Source: Gigaspora margarita (Eukaryota; Glomeromycota; Glomeromycetes; Diversisporales; Gigasporaceae). Taken from it: a DNA stretch of 64,000 nucleotides. The notes beneath the pieces were generated by a model. It made no database searches. It had not been told where the DNA came from and was given only the letters and a program-made list of their open reading frames with translations. The translations under genes were made by a program, and so were the position numbers. The DNA is taken from contig WTPW01001269.1 in assembly GCA_009809945.1 (NCBI GenBank), positions 1-64,000 on the forward strand. The letters run 5' to 3'. Shown piece by piece: positions 45,755 through 56,441 of the stretch (its first letter is position 1; each line of letters begins with the position of its first letter).

Positions 45755-46942
45755 TAGAGTTGGGCACCGAAACCTTTTTTGCTAAATCCGAAAGTTTCGG
45801 GTTTCGGATTATAGCTTCCGAAACCTCATCCGAAACTCCGAAACCTTGTCCGAAACCCGAAACCTTATCCGAAACCCCGAAACCCCGAAACCCCGAAACT
45901 ATTTAAGATTAAATTTTTATAAAATATGATATTGTAGATTATGCTAGCATGCTAGTACGTAAATATTTGAGTCCCGCCAAGAGAAAAACATACATATTTA
46001 CATATAGGTATATTAAGTTTTTATATTTTTCTTTGTGTTACTTAGAAATTAAAAAACTCAATTTTTAAGAATTGCGACTTCAGCAGCTAAAATTTGGCAA
46101 CAAATGATTAAATTAGATATTTCAGTTAGGGATCCACAATTTGATTTGATTTGACCAAATATTTGATCTCAAATCAATTCAAATACAAAATTTTCGAAAA
46201 TTTTGATTTTATTTAAAAAATTTATAAGTAAAATTAAAAATTCAAATCAATACAGAATTTTTAATTCAAATCAAATTCAAATCAAGGCTTATTTGATTTG
46301 ATCAAATACAAATATGTCTAATATTTGATTTGATTTGAGTTTGAGGAACCCTAATTGCAATACAGTTAAAAAAATATAATCATTCTAAAAAAGAGTCAGA
46401 AGATATATTTATAGCTTAATTTAGAGAATTTTATTTACAAAAAGATCCATTTAATGCATCATTTTCACAAAATATTGAATAGCTTTAAATAAATTTATAT
46501 TATATATACTGAGTTTTTCTACTTAATTAAGGTTTTTTGTTTCAAATGTATATATTATAAATTATTTATTTAATTATGTATTTTATTATTTATTTATAAA
46601 TTTAATATATTTCTTATTATATATTTATTTATTAAATTTTTATTATTTATATTATTTATTAAATAATAAATCAATATATTTCTTATTATATATTTATTTA
46701 TTAAATTTTTATTATTTATATTATTTATTAAATAATAAATCAATATATTATAAATTATAATATAAATTATATATTATTAATTTTCAAAATTTTAAAATAT
46801 AGTTTCAAGGAGTTTCAGATTATAGTTTCGGGGTTTCGGGTTTCAGGGGTTTCAGAATTTTTTTAAAAATCTGAAACTAGTTTTGGATTATACCAAAACT
46901 GAAACTAGTTTCAGATAGGTTTCGTTTCGTTGCCCAACTCTA
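45755..46942. mobile_element. Non-autonomous hAT-like element, 1.19 kb, 8-bp duplication
   Basis: The inverted ends TAGAGTTGGGCACCGAAACC and (reverse complement of the right end) TAGAGTTGGGCAACGAAAC are flanked by the perfect 8-bp repeat GTGTATAC (45747-45754 and 46943-46950). Subterminal arrays of CCGAAACC / GGTTTCGG follow at both ends. The interior is AT-rich and contains a smaller element and a duplicated ~95-bp TATATTTATTTATTAAATTT block at 46590-46745. No transposase. The paralogous stretch at 59280-59430 lacks the insertion. Confidence 0.85.
46127..46353. mobile_element. Nested hAT-like MITE, 227 bp
   Basis: Inverted ends TAGGGATCC / GGAACCCTA carry arrays of AAATCAAATC and GATTTGATTTG. 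The TAGNG start fits hAT; the flanking octamers ATTTCAGT and ATTGCAAT match at 6 of 8 positions, suggesting an aged target duplication. It lies wholly within the larger element. Confidence 0.55.
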
Positions 46943-47042
46943 GTGTATACTGTATGTTGATGTGCGTAAGGGTATATAATATTATTCGTGATGAATTTAA
47001 TTTACTTGACCGGTCATTATTAAACTAAAAAAGGGTAGAGGG

Positions 47043-47594
47043 TGTTACCCCTGCACGCCGAACCCCTGCCTGTAATCACGGGAGTACTGCGCTAGATGTG
47101 CTGATTGTACCGATTGTGCCATATGTGCCACATGTGACTGATGTGCCACATGTGACTGAAATGTCGCATGTGACAGATGTGCCGTATGTTACGATATTGG
47201 CTTAAGGGATTGATGTGATGAAACAGGCATAAGGGATTGATATGATGGAAGTAGTATAAATGGTAGATCAATCATTTCTAACACAAGAGCCATATGTATT
47301 TATTAGAAGATAGATTCTTATATATATGGGCGATACTTGCTCCACTTTGTAGGCATGTTCGCCATTACAATTCTTTATTAATAATAAAAGACATTATATA
47401 CAATTGATTCTATAAAATACATCACACACTCTTTCTAATCGCCAAATCACATTATATATATAAACCCTCTCGTTTGTCTTTATACAAATAACTACGATAA
47501 ACCACTGCACAGTTCATGTCTCTGTGCTTACGTGACTCCCTGTTGATAGTTACTCTGTTAGCCTCGATTTCTGAGAGGTACTCAGAGGTTAACA
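47043..47594 (+). repeat. 5' LTR
   Basis: Begins TGTTACCCCTGCACG and ends GAGGTTAACA (TG...CA form). It contains an array of ATGTGCCACATGTGAC-type motifs at about 47090-47190; CACATGTG is an E-box-like palindrome. A TATATATA box occurs near 47310-47330 and 47450. Confidence 0.85.
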
Positions 47595-47596
47595 AT

Positions 47597-47614
47597 TGGT
47601 GGTGACTGTGAGAT
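47597..47614 (+). promoter_or_regulatory. Putative primer-binding site
   Basis: TGGTGGTGACTGTGAGAT begins two bases after the 5' LTR with the TGG expected to pair with a tRNA 3' CCA end. The tRNA is not identified. The same position after the middle LTR reads TGGTAGTGACTGTGAGAT. Confidence 0.55.
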
Positions 47615-47809
47615 CCGTAATGAGGATCAACATAAAAAATTACGAAGATAACTCTGTGTGAGTTGATTAGAGATTACTCTGTGTGAGTTGATTAGAGATT
47701 ACTCTGTGTGAGTTGTAATAGCTGATTCTGTATAAATCGATAAAAAAAAAATAAAAAAAAAAAAAAGGAAGATAAAAGGAATTGCAAGGTATTATACTTA
47801 TCGTAAAGA

Positions 47810-48722
47810 ATGGCCATGGATTCTGCACAACTGAGGCTCCTACTTAAGCAGGTGGCTGATGGCTTTAAGGAAGTGGCTGATGAATTTAAACGAGGAACAC
47901 CAACTAGTGTGAAGGAATTAAATATAGTCAAGGTAGAACCATTTCGGGGTATAGAGGAAGAAGAACCAACTGAGTGGATCGACATGTTTGAGAAATCTAC
48001 CGTGGCTAATAATTGGAGAAATGGAAGGAAAATTGACATTGCTTCAGGGTATTTAGCCGGAGCCGCTGCCTATTGGTATGATGATATCAAGAGTACAATT
48101 ACCAGCTGGCCAGATATCGAAGATACCTCCTTTGTGGCTCAATTCAATAAGTGCTTCGAAACTTTAAAAAGGAAAAATAAGTGGCATAATGAACTATATA
48201 ATGTGGAACAAGGAAAGGACGAACGGGTTCCAGAATACGTCATCAAGTTTAAACGTCTAAAGAAGAAGGTAGATCTGGGAAATGGACTGCCCGATGATTA
48301 CGTGGTTCGTCTCTTCTTATCTGGGCTTAGACAGGAAATTGCTATGTATACCGCAATGAAGGACCCCCAAACTCTAGAGGAAGCTATTGAAATAGCCGAA
48401 CAGGTTGAAGCAGGAAAATACTATGGGAAAAGTAAGCCAGAAAGGGGTAGGGCTCAAGAAAAGAAATTAGAGGATGATATCGACCAACTAACGCAGAAAA
48501 TGCAACAGATGTCATTGAATTACGCTTCCCTTACCTCTGCACTAGCAGCGCAAGAAACCCCTAATGCTAGACCCCTTCGACCCTTTAGAACGAACCCCGT
48601 AACAAAGGTCCGGAAGCACGTAGATGCTACAGCTGCGGTGAACGTGAACACCTGGCACAAAACTGCACGTCTGAAAGAAATAACCGGAGTGGGCGTACTA
48701 ATAGTGAAAACAGAAGGGTTAA
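47810..48722 (+). pseudogene. gag: Gypsy gag, copy A
   Basis: ATG at 47810; the capsid-like core is visible (DEWIDMFEK-like EWIDMFEKS, GAAAYWYDDI, YVIKFKRLKKKV, FLSGLRQEI). A CCHC zinc knuckle (C-Y-S-C-G-x4-H-x4-C, 48625-48665) lies in a different frame from the main one, so a one-base shift occurs near 48615. The following frame (48724-49113) carries the gag-protease linker. Confidence 0.75.
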
Positions 48723-49109
48723 TATGGTGTGGGTAAACGACTATGATCACGCATCAGATGAGGAACAAGTATATGTTAGAACGTGGGATCGACATAAGCC
48801 TTATGATACTACACCCCGTTCTCATAAACAGTCGAAACCCGTGAGAGAATTCAAATTACGTAACCGCACCGAAACCAGACCCATGCGGATAGAAGAGACC
48901 ACCAGCCCAGTATCAAACTCCAAGAAGCAAAGGTCGAAGAGACAACCATTAATAATCAATCAAATCGAACCCTATGACGTAGCTGAAGATATTCTAAAGA
49001 TGCAGTCTAGTGCAACTATTGCACAGATGCTGCACTACCCTAACCAAAGGAGAAATTTTGCTAAAATATTGCGCCGCAAACCAGCACCCCCGAGACCACT
49101 ATTAACCAC

Positions 49110-49640
49110 GTGACTAATGCAACTCATATGGGACCGGGCCAGACCACTGCTGCCAAATGTCACGTGAAAATAAGAGGAAATCCCGTGGTAGCGATTCTTG
49201 ACTCTGGGGCGGCAGTAAGTATCATCACGAACAGGCTAAGGAAGAAGCTGGGTCTTAATATCGATGCCCCCTCCAAGGTGGTAGTGGTAACAGCAAATAG
49301 GCAAAAAGAAAGGGTGTTAGGACGAGTAGATGAAGTTAAACTGATCATACAAGGTATAGTAATACCCACCCCACTCCAAGTAATTGAGTCCCCGGAAGAG
49401 ACCCTCCTTCTAGGTACTGACTGGTTCGAAATGGTTCAAGCTAGATGGAACTTCAACACTAGAACATTGAAGGTAAAATACGGGGGAACTGACGCAGTTA
49501 TACCGACCACCCACCTAGATGATCAACCCCTGTTGGTCAATAGTGATGGAGAATCGGACGGTGTAGAAGACCTATTGGAGGAACTAGAATTTGAAGAAGA
49601 AGACTTACAAGAGTATGAAACGTACTACTCTGAAGGATAG
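49110..49640 (+). CDS. Gypsy aspartic protease, copy A
   Basis: A retropepsin with the active-site triad in AILDSGAAVSII (about residues 27-38) and the LLLGTDWF strand typical of Ty3/Gypsy proteases at residues ~93-100. It ends in an acidic tail (EELEFEEEDLQEYE). The pol frame follows two codons later in another frame context. Confidence 0.75.
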   Translation: MTNATHMGPGQTTAAKCHVKIRGNPVVAILDSGAAVSIITNRLRKKLGLNIDAPSKVVVVTANRQKERVLGRVDEVKLIIQGIVIPTPLQVIESPEETLLLGTDWFEMVQARWNFNTRTLKVKYGGTDAVIPTTHLDDQPLLVNSDGESDGVEDLLEELEFEEEDLQEYETYYSEG

Positions 49641-49643
49641 GAA

Positions 49644-50598
49644 GTGGGTGAAGAAAACGAAGTAGAGGTCTATGAAGGAGATATTCCTGTGGTATACTTA
49701 ACCGAAGTCGACCCCATTGATCCAAACGACCCAAGGTCTCTCGAGCACCTAAATGAAGAAGAAAGGGCGGTTGTAAGAATGTTACTAGAAATTATTGAAA
49801 CCACTTTCGCAGAAAATATTGCAGAAGAAGGTCAAACTTTAGGACTTGGATGCACAAAATTAACCTACCACAAAATCGACATGGGTGCCGCCAAGCCGGT
49901 GTACTGGATGTATTACCACACTTCTAAGGATAAACAGGAATTTATACATAAGAAAATCACAGCTATGGAAGAAAAAGGAGTCGTAAAGAAGTGCAAAAGC
50001 CCATGGGCCTCCCCCGTCATTATAGTACCCAAGAAAAATAGAAAAATGGTTGTGTGTTAATTACTGAAAACTTAACAGCGTCACTGAGAAGGACGTCTAC
50101 CCACTGCCACTGATCGAAGAAGTCCTCAAAGCTTTTCGAAGTGCCTAGTGATTTTCTAGTCTAGACTTAGCCAGTGGCTACTGGCAAGTAGCTGTGAGGG
50201 AAGAAGACAAGAAAAAAATAGCCTTCATAACCAAATTTGGCACCTACGAGTTTAACGTAATGCCTTTCGGTCTATGTAACGTACTGGCAACTTTCCAGCA
50301 GCTTATGGATGAAGTCTTGGGGAATTATAAGGGAAGGTTTGCCATGGTGTACTTAGACGACATAACTATCTACTCCAAAACCTTTGAAGAGCACGTGCAC
50401 CACTTAAAGGCCATATTTGCCACCCTAGAAAAAGCAAACCTAAAATTGAATAAAGAAAAATGTTATTTTTTTCACCCAGAAGTAAAATTCCTTGGACATA
50501 TAGTAACACAGGAGGGCATCTTACCAGATGGAGATAAAATAATCAAAGTAAAAGATTTTTCTGCGCCTATAAACCTACGTCAACTCAGGGGTTCTTAG
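49644..50598 (+). pseudogene. pol: Gypsy reverse transcriptase, copy A, broken
   Basis: The N-terminal part (HKIDMGAAKP, KKCKSPWASPVIIVPKK) is open to 50060. A two-base loss in a GT run then changes frame and further stops follow up to about 50150. The palm domain continues from 50160 (SLDLASGYW, MPFGLCN, VYLDDITIYS, with the YLDD catalytic box intact), until a frame change at 50598 before the LASYYRRFI thumb/connection part. Confidence 0.8.
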
Positions 50599-50735
50599 GC
50601 CTTGCCTCCTATTATCGTAGGTTCATCAAGGATTTTTCAAATATAGCTCGTCCGTTACATGACCTACTAAAAAAGAATCAAGATTATGAGTGGAGAAAGG
50701 AACAACGAGAAGCATTTAAAATTTTAAAAAATAAG

Positions 50736-51148
50736 TTGACTATGGCACTGGTCCTCCGTTACCCCAACTTCTCGAAGCCGTTTCACCTACATACCGATGC
50801 TTCAGAAACGGGATTGGGTGCCGTATTAGCTCAAGTGACCGATGACAAAAAGGAATATGCGGTGGCGTATGCTAGTAGGAGTCTCACGGGGGCAGAGAAA
50901 AACTACCACGTGATCGAATTAGAGTGTCTAGCGGTGGTGTGGGCAATCGAACATTTTCATCAGTATCTAGGCACTGCCCACTTCTATTTGGTGACTGACC
51001 ACTCTGCCCTCAAGTGGCTCAAGACTACAGAACTGAAGGGCAGGCGGGCTAGATGGATATTGCGTCTTGAGCTCTACAATTTCACAATCATCCATAGAGC
51101 CAGTAGGAAACATAGTAACGCTGACGCATTGTCCAGACTATATATAGA
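50736..51148 (+). CDS. pol: Gypsy RNase H, copy A, cut by assembly gap
   Basis: RNase H-like fold: HLHTDASETGLGAVLAQ (first catalytic Asp), ELECLAVVWAIEHF (Glu), YLVTDHSALKWL (Asp) and the NADALSR end. The preceding YRRFIKDFSNIARPL connection lies just upstream in the same polyprotein. The sequence runs into the N gap at 51149. Confidence 0.75.
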
Positions 51149-51205
51149 NNNNNNNNNNNNNNNNNNNNNNNNNNNNNNNNNNNNNNNNNNNNNNNNNNNN
51201 NNNNN
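51149..51205. other. Assembly gap (57 N) between RNase H and the middle LTR
   Basis: The 57-base size is too small to be real: the flanks would require the rest of pol (integrase) and about 61 bases of LTR start to lie in it. It is therefore a gap of unknown size joining two contigs. Confidence 0.85.
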
Positions 51206-51696
51206 ATTGTACCGATTGTGCCATATGTGCCACATCTGACCGATGTGCCGCATGTGACTGAAATGTCGCATGTGACAGATGTGCCATATGTTACGATATT
51301 GGCTTAAGGGATTGATGTGATGAAACGGGCATAAGGGATTGATATGATGGAAGTAGTATAAATGGTAGATCAATCATTTATAACACAAGAGCCATATGTA
51401 TTTATTAGAGGATAGATTCTTATATATATAAGCGATACTCGCTCCACTTTGTAGGCATGTTCACCATTACAATTCTTAGTTATTAATAAAAGACATTATA
51501 TACAATTGATTCTATAAAATACATCACACACTCTTTTGAATTGCCAAATCACACAATAAACATAAACCCTCTCGCTTGTATAAATACTAACAACTATGAT
51601 ACACTACTGCACAGTTTGTGTCTCTGTGCTCACGTGACTCCCTGTCAATAGTTGCTCCGTTAGCCTCAATTTCCGAGAGGTATTCGAAGGTTAACA
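51206..51696 (+). repeat. Middle LTR, 5'-truncated by the gap
   Basis: Matches the outer LTRs from their position 62 to the end (GAAGGTTAACA). It differs from both at many shared positions (for example around 51535-51600), while the outer LTRs agree with each other, so it belongs to a different element. Confidence 0.8.
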
Positions 51697-51871
51697 ATTG
51701 GTAGTGACTGTGAGATCTGTAACGAGGATCAACGTAAAAACTACGAAGATAACTCTGTATGAGTTGATTAGAGATTACTTTGTGTGAGTCATAATAGCCA
51801 ATTCTGTGTGAATCGATAAAAAAAAAGATGAAGATAAAAGGAATTGCAAGGTATTATACTTATTGTAAAGA

Positions 51872-52740
51872 ATGGCCATGGATTCCGCACAACTAAGGCT
51901 CCTACTTAAGCAGGTGGCTGACGGCTTTAAGGAAGTGGCTGATGAATTTAAACGAGGAACACCAACTGGTGTGAAGGAATTAAATATAGTCAAGGTAGAA
52001 CCATTTCGGGGTATAGAGGAAGAAGACCCAACTGAGTGGATCGACATGTTTGAGAAAGCTGCCGTGGCTAATAATTGGAGAAATGGAAGGAAAATTGACA
52101 TTGCTTCGGGGTATTTAGCCGGAGCCGCTGCCTATTGGTATGACGATATCAAGAGTACCATTACCAGCTGGTCAGATACTGAAGATACCTCCTTTGTGGC
52201 TCAATTCAATAAGGCTTCGGAACTCTAGAAAGGAAAAATAAGTGGCATAATGAACTACATAACGTGGAACAAGAAAAGGACGAACGGGTTCCAGAATACG
52301 TCGTCAAGTTTAAACGTCTGAAGAAGAAGGTAGATCCGGGAAATGGACTGCCAGATGATTACGTAGTTCGTCTCTTTTTATCTGGGCTTAGACAGGAAAT
52401 TGCTATTTATACCGCAATAAAGGACCCCCAAACTCTAGAAGAAGCTATTAAAATAGCCGAACAGGTTGGAGCAGGAAAATACTATGGAAAAAGTATGCCA
52501 AAAAGGGGTAGGGCTCAAGAAAAGAAATTAGAGGACGATATCGACCAACTAACGCAGAAAATGCAACAGATGTCATTGAATTACGCTTTTCTTACCTCTG
52601 CACTAGCAGCGCAAGAAACCCCTAATGTTAGACCCCCTCGACCCTTTAGAACGAACCCCATAACGAAGGTCCGGAAGACGTAGGTGCTACAGCTGCGGTG
52701 AACGTGGACACCTGGCATGAAACTGCACATCTAAAAGAAA
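51872..52740 (+). pseudogene. gag: Gypsy gag, copy B
   Basis: Parallel to copy A with scattered differences. A one-base loss near 52212 breaks the frame (to 52228, resuming 52264-52683). The zinc knuckle at about 52683-52727 has a stop codon replacing a residue before its last Cys. The downstream linker also has several stops. Confidence 0.75.
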
Positions 52741-53169
52741 TAACAGGAGTGGGTGTGCTAATAGTGAAAACAGAAGGGTCAATATGGTGTGGGTAAACGA
52801 CTATGATCACGTGTCAGATGAGGAACAAGAATATGTTGGGGCGCAGAATTGACATAAGCTATATGATACTACACCCCGTTCTCATAAACAGTCGAAACCC
52901 GTGAGATAATTCAACTTACGAAACTGCACCGAAACCAGACCCATGCAGGTAGAAGAGACCACCAGCCCAGTGTCAAACTCCAAGAAGCAAAGATCGAAGA
53001 GACAACCATCAATAATCGATCAAATCGAACCCTATGACATAGCTGAAGATATTCTAAAGATGCAGTCTAGTGCAACTATTGCACAGATGCTGCACTACTC
53101 TAACTAAAGGAGGAATTTTGCTAAAATATTGCACCGCAAACCAGCACCCCTGAGACTACTGTCAACCAC

Positions 53170-53700
53170 GTGGCTAATACAACTCATATGGGACCGGGCC
53201 AGACTACCGCTGCCAAATGTCACGTGAAAATAAGAGGAAATCCTATGGTAGCGATTCTTGACTCTGGGGCGGCAGTAAGTATCATCACGAACAGGCTAAG
53301 GAAGAAGCTGGGTCTTAATATCGATGCCCCCTCCAAGGTGGTAGTGGTAACAGCAAATAGGCAAAAAGAAAGGGTGTTAGGACGAGTAGATGAAGTTAAA
53401 CTGATCATACAAGGTATAGTAATACCCACCCCACTCCAAGTAATTGAGTCCCCGGAAGAGACCCTCCTTCTAGGTACTGACTGGTTCGAAATGGTTCAAG
53501 CTAGATGGAACTTCAACACTAGAACATTGAAGGTAAAATACGGGGGAACTGACGCAGTTATACCGACCACCCACCTAGATGATCAACCCCTGTTGGTCAA
53601 TAGTGATGGAGAATCGGACGGTGTAGAAGACCTATTGGAGGAACTAGAATTTGAAGAAGAAGACTTACAAGAGTATGAAACGTACTACTCTGAAGGATAG
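53170..53700 (+). CDS. Gypsy aspartic protease, copy B
   Basis: Same as the protease at 49110 except for four N-terminal residues and one Val-to-Met change; the AILDSGAAVSII active site is unchanged. The last difference from copy A is at 53245 (49185 in A). Confidence 0.75.
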   Translation: MANTTHMGPGQTTAAKCHVKIRGNPMVAILDSGAAVSIITNRLRKKLGLNIDAPSKVVVVTANRQKERVLGRVDEVKLIIQGIVIPTPLQVIESPEETLLLGTDWFEMVQARWNFNTRTLKVKYGGTDAVIPTTHLDDQPLLVNSDGESDGVEDLLEELEFEEEDLQEYETYYSEG

Positions 53701-53703
53701 GAA

Positions 53704-54658
53704 GTGGGTGAAGAAAACGAAGTAGAGGTCTATGAAGGAGATATTCCTGTGGTATACTTAACCGAAGTCGACCCCATTGATCCAAACGACCCAAGGTCTC
53801 TCGAGCACCTAAATGAAGAAGAAAGGGCGGTTGTAAGAATGTTACTAGAAATTATTGAAACCACTTTCGCAGAAAATATTGCAGAAGAAGGTCAAACTTT
53901 AGGACTTGGATGCACAAAATTAACCTACCACAAAATCGACATGGGTGCCGCCAAGCCGGTGTACTGGATGTATTACCACACTTCTAAGGATAAACAGGAA
54001 TTTATACATAAGAAAATCACAGCTATGGAAGAAAAAGGAGTCGTAAAGAAGTGCAAAAGCCCATGGGCCTCCCCCGTCATTATAGTACCCAAGAAAAATA
54101 GAAAAATGGTTGTGTGTTAATTACTGAAAACTTAACAGCGTCACTGAGAAGGACGTCTACCCACTGCCACTGATCGAAGAAGTCCTCAAAGCTTTTCGAA
54201 GTGCCTAGTGATTTTCTAGTCTAGACTTAGCCAGTGGCTACTGGCAAGTAGCTGTGAGGGAAGAAGACAAGAAAAAAATAGCCTTCATAACCAAATTTGG
54301 CACCTACGAGTTTAACGTAATGCCTTTCGGTCTATGTAACGTACTGGCAACTTTCCAGCAGCTTATGGATGAAGTCTTGGGGAATTATAAGGGAAGGTTT
54401 GCCATGGTGTACTTAGACGACATAACTATCTACTCCAAAACCTTTGAAGAGCACGTGCACCACTTAAAGGCCATATTTGCCACCCTAGAAAAAGCAAACC
54501 TAAAATTGAATAAAGAAAAATGTTATTTTTTTCACCCAGAAGTAAAATTCCTTGGACATATAGTAACACAGGAGGGCATCTTACCAGATGGAGATAAAAT
54601 AATCAAAGTAAAAGATTTTTCTGCGCCTATAAACCTACGTCAACTCAGGGGTTCTTAG
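53704..54658 (+). pseudogene. pol: Gypsy reverse transcriptase, copy B, same breaks as copy A
   Basis: Every open segment and every break is shared with 49644-50598, including the GT-run deletion after KKNRKMVV and the stops just before SLDLASGYW. Sharing identical lesions rules out independent decay after an old duplication. Confidence 0.8.
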
Positions 54659-54795
54659 GCCTTGCCTCCTATTATCGTAGGTTCATCAAGGATTTTTCAA
54701 ATATAGCTCGTCCGTTACATGACCTACTAAAAAAGAATCAAGATTATGAGTGGAGAAAGGAACAACGAGAAGCATTTAAAATTTTAAAAAATAAG

Positions 54796-56064
54796 TTGAC
54801 TATGGCACTGGTCCTCCGTTACCCCAACTTCTCGAAGCCGTTTCACCTACATACCGATGCTTCAGAAACGGGATTGGGTGCCGTATTAGCTCAAGTGACC
54901 GATGACAAAAAGGAATATGCGGTGGCGTATGCTAGTAGGAGTCTCACGGGGGCAGAGAAAAACTACCACGTGATCGAATTAGAGTGTCTAGCGGTGGTGT
55001 GGGCAATCGAACATTTTCATCAGTATCTAGGCACTGCCCACTTCTATTTGGTGACTGACCACTCTGCCCTCAAGTGGCTCAAGACTACAGAACTGAAGGG
55101 CAGGCGGGCTAGATGGATATTGCGTCTTGAGCTCTACAATTTCACAATCATCCATAGAGCCAGTAGGAAACATAGTAACGCTGACGCATTGTCCAGACTA
55201 TATATAGAAGAGGAAGTAGGAGTAAACGCGGTAACGACTGACCTAGAAGAATCAACAACAAAAGGGTTAGTAAAAGGGGAGAAGAAATTGAAGAAACTAA
55301 AAATAAAAAGGAAAGGGAAGTTAGAGTTCTCTAAAATAAGTACTAGACATTGCAAGGACCTCCGGTATAAGGGCAGAACTGTCTATTACGGCGACACCTA
55401 TTACGTCTATAAACACAAAAAATTAGGAAGTTATTATGTCCTAACTAAATTAAACCTCGAAGAGCCCATCTATCTACACCATTTCTTTAACTATAGACTA
55501 ATTACCTACGAGCCCAAACAACTCATTCTGCTTCAAGAACAGTTGCTAGATGCGGCGCAACAAGTATTACTACGAAGAAAAATTCAGAGAGAGCTAGACG
55601 TAGACATGGGGACTAGACAGAAAATTAGCCTAGAATTACAAGAAGTAGTTAATTCTTTGAAGGAAACAAAAACTGAAGAGGAGAGTGAGGAAGCTCATGT
55701 ATGTATGGTAAATGCTACTTATGAGCCCTTGTCACCAATCTCTGAGGAATCAACACCCCCGAATAGCGACATTGAAGAAGAAATTACCGCAGATGAAAAT
55801 AATGACCAACTGGGTTGTAATGAACCAGACGCAACCCCAGTAATGGTCTTCGAATTAATGCACTCTAGACGAAGAAGTAGATTAGTATTTGTTGCGACTT
55901 GCATAGATAATGGGCACGAATACTACCTATACCTACACCCTACCCTGGGTACGCACTATGCTGTGAGGAGACTTGACCTCCGAAGTGCAGTTTATTACGT
56001 AGAATACATCACTTTTTCACTTATAGCTAATGATCCCGTAGATTTAATCACTTTACAACAGTAG
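54796..56064 (+). CDS. pol: RNase H followed by a duplicated unknown ~65-residue domain
   Basis: Residues 1-137 are the RNase H domain as in copy A. A basic linker (KGEKKLKKLKIKRKGK, ~155-175) follows. Then two related modules: about residues 185-248 (YYGDTYYVYKHKKLGSYYVL...LITYEPKQLILLQEQ) and about 360-422 (GHEYYLYLHPTLGTHYAVRR...LIANDPVDLITLQQ). They share YY-x-Y-x-H-x-x-LG-x-x-Y, a hydrophobic middle, LI-x-x-(E/D)P and LI-x-LQ. Between them is an acidic stretch. I do not know this domain from the usual Gypsy RNase H-integrase linker. After a TAG at 56062 the frame stays open to 56181, so the true protein may have been longer. Confidence 0.7.
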   Translation: MTMALVLRYPNFSKPFHLHTDASETGLGAVLAQVTDDKKEYAVAYASRSLTGAEKNYHVIELECLAVVWAIEHFHQYLGTAHFYLVTDHSALKWLKTTELKGRRARWILRLELYNFTIIHRASRKHSNADALSRLYIEEEVGVNAVTTDLEESTTKGLVKGEKKLKKLKIKRKGKLEFSKISTRHCKDLRYKGRTVYYGDTYYVYKHKKLGSYYVLTKLNLEEPIYLHHFFNYRLITYEPKQLILLQEQLLDAAQQVLLRRKIQRELDVDMGTRQKISLELQEVVNSLKETKTEEESEEAHVCMVNATYEPLSPISEESTPPNSDIEEEITADENNDQLGCNEPDATPVMVFELMHSRRRSRLVFVATCIDNGHEYYLYLHPTLGTHYAVRRLDLRSAVYYVEYITFSLIANDPVDLITLQQ

Positions 56065-56221
56065 GTTGCAGAAGGGGCCCAACGAGCCGGCCTAGATATA
56101 AACTCAATCCAGCAAAATGGATTAAGTGCCGCCATGATCGAAGAATTAACGCCCCGTACAAACGAGTTGACCCTACAATAGAAGGATGAGAGTTAATTAA
56201 GGCACTATGAAATGTACAGTC

Positions 56222-56222
56222 A

Positions 56223-56249
<27 letters not shown>
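56222..56249 (+). repeat. A-tract of 28 bases
   Basis: A 28-base poly(A) run sits between the RNase H-linked ORF and the integrase, which may be slippage-prone and so a cause of frame loss or of assembly error. It follows a stop-rich stretch. Confidence 0.8.
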
Positions 56250-56253
<4 letters not shown>

Positions 56254-56441
56254 ACGAGTAGCATCATGGATGTGACGTTTAAGAGGCTGGTCATGACACC
56301 AATGTGCGAGGAAGGGGCACATTTGAAAGCAAAAATTAAAAAAAAGGAATAATTATACTAGAAGATAATTATAAATCACTTACAAATCTGAAGAAATAAA
56401 TCCAGCCCAGGTGCCGGTGTCCTGGCAGTCGACGTTTAAAA

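Noticed and set aside
47090-47190. CRISPR-like array of short repeats
   Set aside because: Spacing and units are irregular, it lies inside an LTR, and the genome is eukaryotic.
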